In this document: piece by piece, positions 52,345 through 61,777 of the stretch
Layout of the letters: each line of letters begins with the position of its first letter
Numbering within the stretch: position 1 is the stretch's first letter
NCBI GenBank assembly: GCA_017792345.1
Contig: CP051228.1
Location: 3,688,148-3,752,147, forward strand
Direction: 5' to 3'
Origin: Mesoflavibacter sp.
GTDB lineage: Bacteria; Pseudomonadota; Alphaproteobacteria; UBA8366; Aestuariispiraceae
DNA: 64,000 nucleotides
Notes under the pieces: model-generated
What the model was told of the DNA's origin: nothing
The model's input: only the letters and a program-made list of their open reading frames with translations
The model's database searches: none
Made by a program: the position numbers and the translations under genes

Positions 52345-53541
52345 TCAGTCCGCCAGTGCCTCGCGCACCCAGTCGTGAAAGCCCTTCACCCAGTGTTCCT
52401 CCGGCATCAGGACGCCATGTTCGTATTTGCGTGACCGCAAGCCCTGTTGGTTCAGGGCGGAGGCGTCGCCATCCTGTTGCATCACCAGAATGCCGAAATC
52501 GGTCACGCGTTTCAGGTCTTCGGGCGTCATCGCGTCCAAAGTCGCCTGCGGGAACAGCCATTCGGCGACGATTTCCGTCTGCTCGGGACCCAAGGGCAGC
52601 ACCCGGACGGTACGCATGTAATCGCGATGCGCCGCGATGAAGACCGACGGCATGCTGACGAAATAGCTCTGGCCGCGTTGCAGTTCCGCTTCGGTCAGTC
52701 GGTCGAATTTGGCACCAACGGGCCGGCCGTCCATCGTCCAACTCTCCCCGCCCTCGCGAAGACCGCCGGCATAGCGCGGATGCATATCGTCCCTGTGGTC
52801 CTGCCAATCCGCGGCGTCACGGACGGACGAGATGCGCCTGCCGTAAATCGGCACCAGATCGCACAATTCCGGATGGATGTTGGGGCAGTGCAGGCACTCG
52901 TTGAAATTCTCCCAGAAGACCTTCCAGTTGCAGTCCATGACCTTGCGCCAGACATGTCCGATCTTCAGGTCTTCCAATGGCCAATGTTCGATCCGGTCGC
53001 TGCCGCGTTCGAACCCTTCTTCCAGATCCGGCGCATCGTCGGACAGGCAGGCGAAGACGCAGCCGCGCCATTCGCGCACGGCGACTGCATAGAGGGGATA
53101 ATCCGCCTTGTCGAAATCCGGTGCCACGGCATGGGACGTGGTCGCCACCAGCCGCCCGTCCAAACCGTAGGCCCATTGGTGATAGGGGCAGCGGATGGCA
53201 CGGCCGGTCAGGCGCCCCTGTTCCTCCACGCAAAGGGTGGAGCCGCGATGCCGGCAGGTATTGTGGAAGCCGCGCAATGTGCCGTCTTCATCCCGGACCA
53301 GGAAGATTCCCTGATTGCCGATGGTGAACCTTCGGAAGGCGCGGGTCTCGGCCAGGGAATCGCTGTGGCACAGGAAAATCCAATGCCGGTAGAAGATCCG
53401 TTCCAACTCCATCTTGTAGATTTCCGGGTCCCAATAGGAAGGACCGGACAGGGTCGGGTGAGCTTCGCGCAGCCCATCGAAATCTTCCGTACCGGACAGG
53501 ACCCGGCGGTTGGGCGGGGTCGGTTTCTGCTGCAGGCTCAT
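52345..53541 (-). CDS. Rieske non-heme iron oxygenase, alpha subunit
   Basis: 398 aa. Rieske 2Fe-2S ligands are in CRHRG and CPYHQW; the mononuclear-iron region has NWKVFWENFNECLHCPNIHPEL, with the bridging and 2-His ligand positions visible. The NECxHCPxxHP layout resembles glycine-betaine and carnitine-type monooxygenases (GbcA-like) more than aromatic dioxygenases. It would need a reductase, not seen nearby. Substrate unassigned. Confidence 0.9.
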   Translation of the reverse strand: MSLQQKPTPPNRRVLSGTEDFDGLREAHPTLSGPSYWDPEIYKMELERIFYRHWIFLCHSDSLAETRAFRRFTIGNQGIFLVRDEDGTLRGFHNTCRHRGSTLCVEEQGRLTGRAIRCPYHQWAYGLDGRLVATTSHAVAPDFDKADYPLYAVAVREWRGCVFACLSDDAPDLEEGFERGSDRIEHWPLEDLKIGHVWRKVMDCNWKVFWENFNECLHCPNIHPELCDLVPIYGRRISSVRDAADWQDHRDDMHPRYAGGLREGGESWTMDGRPVGAKFDRLTEAELQRGQSYFVSMPSVFIAAHRDYMRTVRVLPLGPEQTEIVAEWLFPQATLDAMTPEDLKRVTDFGILVMQQDGDASALNQQGLRSRKYEHGVLMPEEHWVKGFHDWVREALAD

Positions 53542-53666
53542 CGGCTATGCCTTCCACAGTTGGACGGTGGTTGGGATTGGCGGTTTCCTTAGGTTAGTCA
53601 TGGGAAGCGTCCGGGTGTGAGCGAATAAATTTCGCCAGTCCTGGAACCCAATTGACCGAACGCGGG

Positions 53667-55406
53667 TCAAGCCGTCGCGGATTTTTGCGTCGTCTGCGGT
53701 CGCTGCGGATCGTAGACGGCAAGACTGTTGCCGCCTTCCGCTTTCGCGGCATAGAGCGCGGCGTCAGCCAGTTCGAAAAGGTCATGCGGTTCCGTCGCAT
53801 GTTCGGGGCACAGCGCGATGCCGATACTGCAGCCGACATTCACCATCGTCCCGCGATGATCGAGCGGCTCGCCCAATCCTGTCAGGACGCGCTGCATCAG
53901 GCCCACCGGCTCCCGTCCGCCCGCCCGGCGCGCAATCAATACCGCGAACTCGTCACCGCCGATCCGCGCCACGATGTCGGTCGCCCGGCAGGATGAGGTC
54001 AATCGGTCCGCGACCGCGCGCAACACGGTATCGCCGACGGCGTGACCGAGCGTATCATTCACCGACTTGAACGCATTCAGATCAACAAGAGCGAGGGCGG
54101 CCAGCACCGGCTCGCGGTGATCGGGGGACAGCATTTCCGCCAACCGGTCCCGGAACAGCGCCCGGTTGGCGATTCCGGTCAGGGGGTCGGTCATCGCCAG
54201 ACGCCGCGCTTCCGTCTCCGCCTTGATTCGTTCGGCAACCTCGCGCCGCAGACGCCCCGTCAGACGGATGTACCAGAACAGGGCAAGGGCCAGCAGAAGG
54301 GCCGCCGCCAGCGACAGGGCAATCGCCCGGTAATAGGGGCGCAGATCGGCCTGAACATTCGGATCGAACAGGAAACCGTTCAGATCGGCATCTCCGTCGA
54401 TCATCCCCAGTTCCTTAAAGGTCTGGGTGATGACGTCCCAGCGGCGGGGGTTCATATGACCGATGGCAACGATGTCGGGGTTGATCAGCTTGTACATCGT
54501 CTCGGCTTCGTACAGCAGCGCATCCCGCCCTTTCTCGGGCTGGTACTTCGCCAGGATCAGATCGACGATTTCCGCCTGATGGAGCAACGCATAGTCCCAG
54601 CCGCGAATGCTGGCCTCGCGAAACGCCCGAACGGTGTCGGGATTTTCATCGGCAAAGGCTTCAGACGTGAAAAGGATGTCGCTGTAGAAGTCGACGCCGT
54701 ATGTGCGTGGGCTGATTGTGCGCACGGCATGACCCTGCTGTGCGGCAACGAAGGGCTCGTTGGTGATATAGGCGTCATAGGCATCGACCGCGCCGCTGAA
54801 CAGATCGTCCGGATCGTAGGTCGTCTGACGCAGATCCACCGCATCCGCGGAGATTCCCTCCAGATGCAGCATGGCCAGCAGTTCCGCACTTTCCGGCGCC
54901 GGCATCAGCATAGCGGATCGGCCTACCAGATCGTGGGGGCGCTCAATGCCGGACCCGTCCCGCACCATCCAGACAATCGGCGAAGATTGAAAGATCGCCG
55001 CGACGGCCAATAGCGGGCGTCCCTTAAGGCGTTCGATCGCAAGGCCCGGTCCGGACACGCCGAAATCGACCTGACGGTTCAGGACCGCCGAAATCGGGGA
55101 GTTGTTTGCCGGGCCGCCCTCAATGATTTCCACCGACAGGCCGGCCTCGTCATAGAACCCCTTTTCCAAAGCCGTATAATAGCCGGCGAACTGAAACTGG
55201 TGCTTCCAGCGCAGCTGGATCGTAACGGCTTCCTGCGCCGCCGTGCTGTGCGCATGGGACAGCACAGCGGCAAGGGCCAGAATAGCCCATAGGCCGCGCG
55301 CACAATGACGCGATGTCCGCAAGTCTATCCGCACTGTCTTCCCTCGCGCACGTCGTCGACGTGCCTCTCCCTCGGGAAGACTAGCCAAGCCTTTTGATGC
55401 TGTCAC
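53667..55406 (-). CDS. periplasmic NMT1/THI5-like sensor fused to GGDEF diguanylate cyclase
   Basis: 579 aa. Signal/first helix (about 35-57), then a ~300-residue periplasmic NMT1/THI5-type binding domain (IQLRWKHQFQFAGYYTALEKG is the diagnostic start, then EIIEGGPANN, VDFGVSGPGLAIERLKG). One membrane helix (about 360-380) leads to a GGDEF domain with RIGGDEFAVL and an RATD inhibitory site. A transporter-type binding protein therefore appears to gate cyclic-di-GMP synthesis in response to a pyrimidine- or aromatic-like ligand. Confidence 0.88.
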   Translation of the reverse strand: MTASKGLASLPEGEARRRRARGKTVRIDLRTSRHCARGLWAILALAAVLSHAHSTAAQEAVTIQLRWKHQFQFAGYYTALEKGFYDEAGLSVEIIEGGPANNSPISAVLNRQVDFGVSGPGLAIERLKGRPLLAVAAIFQSSPIVWMVRDGSGIERPHDLVGRSAMLMPAPESAELLAMLHLEGISADAVDLRQTTYDPDDLFSGAVDAYDAYITNEPFVAAQQGHAVRTISPRTYGVDFYSDILFTSEAFADENPDTVRAFREASIRGWDYALLHQAEIVDLILAKYQPEKGRDALLYEAETMYKLINPDIVAIGHMNPRRWDVITQTFKELGMIDGDADLNGFLFDPNVQADLRPYYRAIALSLAAALLLALALFWYIRLTGRLRREVAERIKAETEARRLAMTDPLTGIANRALFRDRLAEMLSPDHREPVLAALALVDLNAFKSVNDTLGHAVGDTVLRAVADRLTSSCRATDIVARIGGDEFAVLIARRAGGREPVGLMQRVLTGLGEPLDHRGTMVNVGCSIGIALCPEHATEPHDLFELADAALYAAKAEGGNSLAVYDPQRPQTTQKSATA

Positions 55407-55440
55407 CGGCCCCGTTCTACAGGCACCTGGTGGATCGCAG

Positions 55441-56931
55441 CTATTTCGGCATTCCGCGGCCGAAGACGAAGGTCACATTGACCCGCCGGTTCTCATAGCC
55501 GGGGTGGAAGTCGATATCGTGCGTCTCGTGAAACAGGGTCGAATCGAAGATCGCGGCGCGATTGCCGCGATGGGGAATTCGGATTGCCTTGGCGTTGCTG
55601 TTCTTCAGATGCCGCCTGATTTTCTGGACATCGGTGTTGTAATCGGCGAATTGCCAGTCCTGGGGCGCCGGGGCGTCGAAAACGGTCAGACCGCCACCGT
55701 CCGGATCCTTGTTGGCTTCGCTGGGGGTGATCCAGAAATTGACATTCACCACGCCGATATCCGCATGGACGTTCACGCCCCTGCCGACATTATCATACTT
55801 GAAGCCCCAGGCCTGCCGCAGGCGGTGATCGCGAAAAATCTTGGGAAACCCGGTGCGCAGCGTTTCCGACAGGTGCAACACCAGTTCGCAGCCGAAGCCT
55901 TCGCCAAGCCCCGCGCCCAGATATCCGGCAACATAGGGTTTCTTCCATATCCGCGCGCCAAGGCAGAACTGCCTTAAGGCCGATAAGGCCGCCGGGGCGA
56001 GGACATCGTCCAGCGCGATGCAGGACCGTGCGCCGGCAAAATAATCCGCCTGTACCCGTTCGGGATCGATATCGGGATTCAGAAAATTGCCGTCCGGCAC
56101 CTTGCCGAACCCGCGGTGGTCGATGGCCACATATTGTTCAATGAAGGCGCTGTCGATCGCGGATTGACGGGACGGGTCCTCCAGAAGTGACCGTACCTTT
56201 TCGCGATAGGCGAGATCGTCGGGCCTGGCAATGCCGATACGCTCCAGGTAATCGATCTGGTCCGCCTCATGGCGCAGAACAGCGGGTGAGAGTTCGACAC
56301 CACCCGGCCGATTGGGATCGGACGCGGCGCGGGCGGCGCGGGCAAATGCGGTCTCGGCCTCCACAAGGCGGCCCAGGCGGATCAAACTCGATCCGCGCTG
56401 CGACAAGGCGGCGGCATTGTCCGGCGACTTGTCGGCCGCCCGCGCGAAACTTTGTGCCGCGCCCTCGTCGTCTCCAAGCCGGGTTTGGGCGATACCCAAT
56501 TCGTAATGCAGCGCGCCGTCATCGGGCCCATCGGCCAATGCCCGATTCAGCAAGGCGGCGGCCTCCTCAAAACGTCCGAGAACGGCCTGGGCTTTCGCCG
56601 CCGTGCGCAATGCCGCGACATTTTCAGGCATGAACGTCAGCATTGCCGAAACGTGATCCAACGCCGCATCCGCGTCACCATTTTTCAACAGCAACTCCGC
56701 AAGCCGCTGGCGCAGGTCGATGCGGTCCGGGGCAAGGTCGACGGCGCGCCTCATATGGCGTTCGGCCAGTTTCGCCTTGCCTTGATGGTAGGCGGAGAGG
56801 CCTATTAGAAAATGGGGTTCGGGCGTCTGCAGTGTGGATCGAGAGGTCCGGGATAAGGCCTTGTCGGCACGCTTGAACTGTCCTGCCCTGATATAGTCCA
56901 AGGCACGCCGAAACTCGTCTTGGGATGTCAT
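55441..56931 (-). CDS. TPR-repeat protein with C-terminal 2OG-Fe(II) oxygenase domain
   Basis: 496 aa. Residues 1-200 form about five TPR units (FLIGLSAYHQGKAKLAERHM, ALHYELGIAQTRLGDDEGAA, AALSQRGSSLIRLGRLVEAE). The rest is a double-stranded beta-helix oxygenase: iron ligands His and Asp in VNVHADIGVVNVNFW, distal His in LFHETHDI and the 2-oxoglutarate Arg in YENRRVNVTF. Probably a hydroxylase acting on a protein or peptide held by the TPR part. It stands alone between the GGDEF sensor and phnF. Confidence 0.85.
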   Translation of the reverse strand: MTSQDEFRRALDYIRAGQFKRADKALSRTSRSTLQTPEPHFLIGLSAYHQGKAKLAERHMRRAVDLAPDRIDLRQRLAELLLKNGDADAALDHVSAMLTFMPENVAALRTAAKAQAVLGRFEEAAALLNRALADGPDDGALHYELGIAQTRLGDDEGAAQSFARAADKSPDNAAALSQRGSSLIRLGRLVEAETAFARAARAASDPNRPGGVELSPAVLRHEADQIDYLERIGIARPDDLAYREKVRSLLEDPSRQSAIDSAFIEQYVAIDHRGFGKVPDGNFLNPDIDPERVQADYFAGARSCIALDDVLAPAALSALRQFCLGARIWKKPYVAGYLGAGLGEGFGCELVLHLSETLRTGFPKIFRDHRLRQAWGFKYDNVGRGVNVHADIGVVNVNFWITPSEANKDPDGGGLTVFDAPAPQDWQFADYNTDVQKIRRHLKNSNAKAIRIPHRGNRAAIFDSTLFHETHDIDFHPGYENRRVNVTFVFGRGMPK

Positions 56932-56987
56932 GTTTAGCCGCGCTTCGCAGGTATCCTAGTCGAAGCGGGTTGATAGAAACCAAATGG

Positions 56988-57770
56988 CTAAACCTCTACC
57001 GGAATATCTTGAATATTTGGTGGACGTTTGATGACAGCGTGGGAGTCCAGAGGCTCGCTCTCAACGATCAACTGCGTGCGGTCGCTGGCGAAATGCGAAA
57101 TGCCGTATTCGATGGCCCGACCGTCCATGTCGACATTGATGCTTTCCGTCTGAAGGACTGGCCGGGTCGGCGGTTGGTGAAGATGCGCGGCGAGTTGGCG
57201 GGTCGGCATGGTTGCGGTGATCCGGGTGGAGAACCGCTTATAGTCCAAAACGCCACAGGCCCTCAAAGACTCGGTGATGGACAGCGTCTTGCGAAAGACC
57301 GGAATGATGTCTGCAAAGCGCTTGGCTGGGAAGTAATGGATGGCGACGCTGATCGGGCGGCCGTCTGCCTCGCTGACCGCCTCGATCAGCACGACCGGTG
57401 CGCCTTTGCGCACACCCAGATTGCGCGCCACCGCGGCGTCGGCGCGAACCTGTTCGGCCCGCAGCAGCGTCTTGCTGGGAAGACGGTTCGATTCCGTGAC
57501 ATTCTGCGTGAACCGGGTGCGCTCCCCGATCGGATATTCGACCAGGTCGCTTTGAACGAACGTGCCGCGACCCTGTTCAATTCGAACTTTGCCCATTTCC
57601 TGTAAAAAGGACATGGAACGCCGAACGGTATGCCGATTGACCGCGAAACGCCGTGACAGTTCGTTTTCCGTCGGCAGCCGGTCGCCCGGTTCGTAGATGC
57701 CTTGGTCAATCTCGGATTCAAGCGTTCCGGCGATTTGACGCCATACTGGTTCGCCATCGGTCGAATACAC
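56988..57770 (-). CDS. phnF: GntR/HutC-family regulator PhnF
   Basis: About 260 aa. N-terminal winged helix: WRQIAGTLESEIDQGIYEPGD and LSRRFAVNRHTVRRSMSFLQEMG, then a UTRA ligand domain (FADIIPVFRKTLSITESLRACG, HFASDRTQLIVE). PhnF represses phosphonate genes. GTG 57770 is preferred since GGGAGG lies 7 bases upstream. It is divergent from phnGHIJKLMN. Confidence 0.9.
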   Translation of the reverse strand: MYSTDGEPVWRQIAGTLESEIDQGIYEPGDRLPTENELSRRFAVNRHTVRRSMSFLQEMGKVRIEQGRGTFVQSDLVEYPIGERTRFTQNVTESNRLPSKTLLRAEQVRADAAVARNLGVRKGAPVVLIEAVSEADGRPISVAIHYFPAKRFADIIPVFRKTLSITESLRACGVLDYKRFSTRITATMPTRQLAAHLHQPPTRPVLQTESINVDMDGRAIEYGISHFASDRTQLIVESEPLDSHAVIKRPPNIQDIPVEV

Positions 57771-57870
57771 GTTTGAACCTCCCGGTCGAAGCGGCGTCAC
57801 AATTAATTAACCGCACAGTTTGAACTACCGGCTTGCGCCGCGTCATCAAATTCTGCAATGTCTGTTCATC

Positions 57871-57906
57871 TAGACGTCTATATGAATTTATGGCGCGAGT
57901 CTAGAC
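57871..57906. promoter_or_regulatory. putative PhnF operators between phnF and phnG
   Basis: Two palindromes, TAGACGTCTA (57871-57880) and GTCTAGAC (57899-57906), are spaced 27 bases centre to centre. GTCTAGAC is the core recognised by several HutC-subfamily regulators. They lie in the phnF-phnG divergent region, upstream of the phnG ATG. Confidence 0.5.
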
Positions 57907-57965
57907 CTTTGGGAAGTTTGTCGATTGTTGCGGATCGGCGATTTTGGATGGGAGGCGAAAGGTCC

Positions 57966-58430
57966 ATGTCAAACAATCAGGGCGACCCGGCGATCGCCGC
58001 GCGGCAGCGCTGGATGGGCGCGCTGGCGACAGCGCCGGGTTCCAGGTTGAAGGCGATGTGGGACGCATTGGACGGCATTCCGCCCTATCAGATGCTTCGG
58101 GCTCCTGAAACCGGGCTGATCATGACACGCGGCAGGGTCGGCGGGGCCGGCGCGGCGTTCAATATCGGCGAAATGACCGTCACCCGGTGTTCGGTACGTT
58201 TACCGGATGGGACCGTGGGGCACGCCTATCTGGCGGGCCGGGACAAGGCGCAGGCGGAACGGGCGGCGGTTCTGGACGCCCTGTTGCAACGGTCCGAAAC
58301 AGCGGCGGCCATCCAGGAACAAATCATTCAGCCACTGCTGGACGAGCGCGCGGTACGTGACCGGTCGCGCGCTGCCAAGGTAGCGGCCACGAAGGTGGAT
58401 TTCTTCACCATGGTGCGCGGGGAGGATTGA
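57966..58430 (+). CDS. phnG: C-P lyase core subunit PhnG
   Basis: 154 aa. Part of the PhnGHIJ core that breaks the carbon-phosphorus bond. Contains PETGLIMTRGRVGGAGAAFNIGEMTVTRC and HAYLAGRDKAQAE, both standard PhnG. ATG 57966 has GGAGG upstream; the longer reading from 57858 would run through the operator region. phnH starts 4 bases after the stop. Confidence 0.93.
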   Translation: MSNNQGDPAIAARQRWMGALATAPGSRLKAMWDALDGIPPYQMLRAPETGLIMTRGRVGGAGAAFNIGEMTVTRCSVRLPDGTVGHAYLAGRDKAQAERAAVLDALLQRSETAAAIQEQIIQPLLDERAVRDRSRAAKVAATKVDFFTMVRGED

Positions 58431-58434
58431 GGAG

Positions 58435-59037
58435 ATGGCTGTCACCGAACTCACGCCGGGTTTCTCGGATCCCGTCCATGATTCGGCCAATGCGTTTCGC
58501 GCCATTCTGGACGCGATGGCACGGCCGGGGCGGATCGTCGATCTGCCTGCGCTTCCAGATCCGCCAAAGGGTTTCGATGCCGCCGCGGCGGTGCTGGCGC
58601 TCAGCCTGTTGGACGACGACACGCCGGTCTGGATCGACCCGGGACTGCGCAACGCGGCATTGGATGCCTTTCTGCGGTTTCATGCCGGCTGTCCAATCAT
58701 CGACCGGACCGATCTGTGCCGATTTGCTTTCGTGGGCGCTGACGCGTTCGCCGCGCTTGTCGAAGACTTGCCCATCGGCGAACCCGATTATCCTGATCGG
58801 TCTGCCACAGCCATCGTGCTGTGCGACGGGCTGACCGGTGGTCTTCGACGTGCTCTGCGCGGACCGGGTATTCAGGATGTCGCCCATCTGGCGCCGAAAG
58901 GTATGACCGAGGAGGGATGGGAGAGCCTGACCCGCAATCAGGTCCTGTTCCCCTTGGGAATCGATACGATTTTCGTCTCTCAGGGGCAGATCGCGGCGTT
59001 GCCGCGCAGCATCCGAATTTCGGCGGAGGAGAATTGA
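58435..59037 (+). CDS. phnH: C-P lyase core subunit PhnH
   Basis: 200 aa, core complex subunit. GFSDPVHDSANAFRAILDAMARPGRI at the N-terminus is the clearest PhnH signature, with LLDDDTPVWID and LRGPGIQD later. GGGGAGG lies ~9 bases before the ATG. It is separated from phnI by 3 bases. Confidence 0.94.
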   Translation: MAVTELTPGFSDPVHDSANAFRAILDAMARPGRIVDLPALPDPPKGFDAAAAVLALSLLDDDTPVWIDPGLRNAALDAFLRFHAGCPIIDRTDLCRFAFVGADAFAALVEDLPIGEPDYPDRSATAIVLCDGLTGGLRRALRGPGIQDVAHLAPKGMTEEGWESLTRNQVLFPLGIDTIFVSQGQIAALPRSIRISAEEN

Positions 59038-59040
59038 GCA

Positions 59041-60111
59041 ATGTATGTCGCCGTAAAAGGGGGCGAACGCGCTATCGATAACGCCCATGGCCTGATGGCC
59101 GAGGATCGCCGGGGCGACCCTGAGGTGGCGGAACTGACGATCCCCCAGATCCGGGAGCAGATGAAACTGGCGGTCGACCGGGTCATGACGGAGGGGTCGG
59201 TTTTTGACCGCGATCTGGCGGCGCTCGCCATCAAGCAGGCGCGAGGCGATCTGATCGAGGCGGCATTCCTGATCCGGGCCTACCGCACGACCTTGACCCG
59301 TTTCGGGGCCAGCCTGCCGGTGGATACGGGCAAAATGAAGATCGACCGTCGCATCTCGGCGGCGTTCAAGGACATTCCCGGCGGTCAGGTTCTGGGGCCG
59401 ACCTTCGACTACACCCACAGGCTGTTGGACTTCAAACTGGCGGCAGAGGGTGGGGAGGCGCCGATGGCGCTTCCGGTGGATGCGGACGGGGAAACGGCCC
59501 CCCATGTCCTGGACCTTCTGGCTGCCGAGGGGCTGGTAGAAACCCCTGGCATGGCCAATGACGATGCGGCGCCGGCCGACATCACACGAGAGGCCCCCGA
59601 ATATCCCATGGACCGGGAGGCGCGCCTGCAAAGCCTGGCGCGCGGGGACGAGGGCTATCTGCTGGCGCTCGCCTATTCCACACAGCGCGGCTATGGACGA
59701 ACCCATCCCTTTGCCGGCGAGATCCGGCTGGGCCGGGTTTCGGTCGAGTTCATGCCGGAGGAACTGGGATTCCCAGTCGAGATCGGCGAGATCGAACTGA
59801 CCGAATGCAACATGATCAACCAGTTCAAAGGGTCCAAGGCGATGCCGCCGCAATTCACACGGGGCTATGGCGTCGCCTTCGGACATGGCGAACGCAAGGC
59901 CATGGCTATGGCGCTGGTTGACCGCAGCTTGCGCTCCGAAGAATTGGGCGAGGAAATCACCGCCCCGGCCCAGGATCAGGAATTTGTGCTGTCGCATTGC
60001 GACAACGTCCAGGCGACGGGCTTCTTGGAACATTTGAAACTGCCGCACTATGTCGATTTCCAGTCCGAACTGGAGTTGGTGCGGCGCATGCGCGGGGAGG
60101 CGGCGGAATGA
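59041..60111 (+). CDS. phnI: C-P lyase core subunit PhnI
   Basis: 356 aa. Attaches alkylphosphonate to ATP-derived ribose with the other core subunits. MYVAVKGGERAIDNAH, FLIRAYRTTLTRFGASLP, AYSTQRGYGRTHPFAGEIR and LPHYVDFQSELELVRRMR are all PhnI-typical. GAGGAG precedes the ATG. Its TGA overlaps the phnJ start (ATGA). Confidence 0.96.
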   Translation: MYVAVKGGERAIDNAHGLMAEDRRGDPEVAELTIPQIREQMKLAVDRVMTEGSVFDRDLAALAIKQARGDLIEAAFLIRAYRTTLTRFGASLPVDTGKMKIDRRISAAFKDIPGGQVLGPTFDYTHRLLDFKLAAEGGEAPMALPVDADGETAPHVLDLLAAEGLVETPGMANDDAAPADITREAPEYPMDREARLQSLARGDEGYLLALAYSTQRGYGRTHPFAGEIRLGRVSVEFMPEELGFPVEIGEIELTECNMINQFKGSKAMPPQFTRGYGVAFGHGERKAMAMALVDRSLRSEELGEEITAPAQDQEFVLSHCDNVQATGFLEHLKLPHYVDFQSELELVRRMRGEAAE

Positions 60112-60989
60112 CGCCCGAATCCGAAACCGATCAGCAGTACAATTTCGCCTACCTGGACGAACAGACCAAAAGAATGATCCGCCGTGCCTTGCTGAAGGCG
60201 GTGGCGATCCCGGGATATCAGGTACCCTTCGCCGGGCGCGAAATGCCCATGCCCTATGGTTGGGGCACCGGCGGGATACAGGTCACCGCCGCGATCCTGC
60301 GCCGCGACGATACGTTGAAGGTGATCGATCAGGGCGCCGACGACACGACGAACGCCGTGTCGATCCGCAAATTCTTCAAACGCGTTGCCGGGATCGCAAC
60401 GACCGAGAAGACCCGCGAGGCGACGATCATTCAGACCCGGCACCGCATCCCGGAGACACCGCTGGAAGATGGGCAGATCATCGTCTTCCAGGTGCCGATT
60501 CCGGAGCCGTTGCGCTTTCTGGAACCGCGCGAGACGGAAACCCGCAAGATGCACGCGCTTGAGGAATACGGCCTGATGCATGTGAAGCTGTATGAGGATA
60601 TCGCACGGCATGGCCATATCGCCACGACCTATGCCTATCCGGTGAAGGTCGCCGGGCGCTATATCATGGATCCGTCGCCGACGCCGAAATTCGACAATCC
60701 GAAGATGAACCGGACGCCCGCCTTGCAGTTGTTCGGCGCCGGCCGTGAGAAGCGGATCTATGCCATCCCGCCCTACACGGAAGTGGTCAGCCTGGATTTC
60801 GAGGATCATCCGTTCGAGGTCCAGAAATGGGACCGACCCTGCGCCTTGTGCGGGGCGACGGAGAGCTTCCTGGACGAAGTCATCATGGACGATCAAGGGA
60901 CGCGCATGTTCGTGTGTTCCGATACCGATCATTGTGAGAAGCGGCGCGGCGAAGGACATGTCGGCCCGGCACAGGAGGCAGCGGAATGA
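60108..60989 (+). CDS. phnJ: C-P lyase PhnJ, radical SAM subunit
   Basis: 293 aa. Performs the radical cleavage of the C-P bond. The cysteine pattern is complete: Cys245, Cys248, Cys270 and Cys276 (C-x2-C-x21-C-x5-C), matching the Fe-S and catalytic Cys order of E. coli PhnJ. QQYNFAYLDEQTKRMIRRA starts the protein. ATG 60108 overlaps the phnI stop. It overlaps phnK the same way. Confidence 0.97.
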   Translation: MTPESETDQQYNFAYLDEQTKRMIRRALLKAVAIPGYQVPFAGREMPMPYGWGTGGIQVTAAILRRDDTLKVIDQGADDTTNAVSIRKFFKRVAGIATTEKTREATIIQTRHRIPETPLEDGQIIVFQVPIPEPLRFLEPRETETRKMHALEEYGLMHVKLYEDIARHGHIATTYAYPVKVAGRYIMDPSPTPKFDNPKMNRTPALQLFGAGREKRIYAIPPYTEVVSLDFEDHPFEVQKWDRPCALCGATESFLDEVIMDDQGTRMFVCSDTDHCEKRRGEGHVGPAQEAAE

Positions 60990-61765
60990 GCGCGACCCAG
61001 ACCCTGCTGTCGGTAACCGGCCTGACGAAACATTACGGCGCGCATCTGGGCTGTGCGGATGTGTCGTTCGACCTGTATCCCGGGGAAGTCGTCGGGATCG
61101 TCGGCGAATCCGGTTCCGGCAAGACGACGCTGTTGAATTGCCTGGCCGGCCGACTGGCGCCGGATGAGGGGCGGGTTCAATATACCGACCGCCTGGGCGA
61201 CTCGATGGACGTCCATGCCATGTCGGAATCCCGGCGGCGCTTCCTGATGCGCACCGATTGGGCCTTCGTGCATCAGAATCCACGCGACGGGCTGCGCATG
61301 GCGGTCAGCGCCGGCGGCAATGTCGGAGAACGCCTTATGGCCGTTGGTGCCCGCCACTATGGCGATATCCGGTCCCAGGCGATCGACTGGCTGGACAAGA
61401 CGGAGGTCGATGTCGGCCGCGTCGACGACCGTCCGGATACATTTTCCGGCGGCATGCAGCAGCGGCTTCAGATCGCCCGGAATCTGGTGACCGGGCCGCG
61501 CCTGGTCTTCATGGATGAACCGACGGGCGGCCTGGACGTCTCGGTCCAGGCACGATTGTTGGACCTGCTGCGGCGGTTGGTGGCCGAAATGGGGTTGAGC
61601 GCGATCATCGTGACCCACGACCTCGCGGTGGCGCGGCTGCTGTCGCACCGCCTGATGGTCATGCGGCGCGGCCATGTCGTGGAGCAGGGGCTCACCGATC
61701 AGGTGCTGGACGACCCGCAGCACGCTTACACCCAGTTGCTGGTGTCCTCTGTCCTGCAGCCATAG
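60986..61765 (+). CDS. phnK: C-P lyase accessory ATPase PhnK
   Basis: 259 aa. ABC-type ATPase that docks on the PhnGHIJ core rather than a membrane transporter. Walker A GESGSGKTTLLNCLAG, signature TFSGGMQQRLQIARNL and Walker B LVFMDEPTGGLD. The insertion DRLGDSMDVHAMSESRRR is typical of PhnK. ATGA overlap with phnJ. Confidence 0.95.
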   Translation: MSATQTLLSVTGLTKHYGAHLGCADVSFDLYPGEVVGIVGESGSGKTTLLNCLAGRLAPDEGRVQYTDRLGDSMDVHAMSESRRRFLMRTDWAFVHQNPRDGLRMAVSAGGNVGERLMAVGARHYGDIRSQAIDWLDKTEVDVGRVDDRPDTFSGGMQQRLQIARNLVTGPRLVFMDEPTGGLDVSVQARLLDLLRRLVAEMGLSAIIVTHDLAVARLLSHRLMVMRRGHVVEQGLTDQVLDDPQHAYTQLLVSSVLQP

Positions 61766-61777
61766 GAGCACTCGACA

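Noticed and set aside
58405-60048. 547-residue frame antisense to phnH/phnI
   Set aside because: Shadow frame opposite two clear C-P lyase genes.
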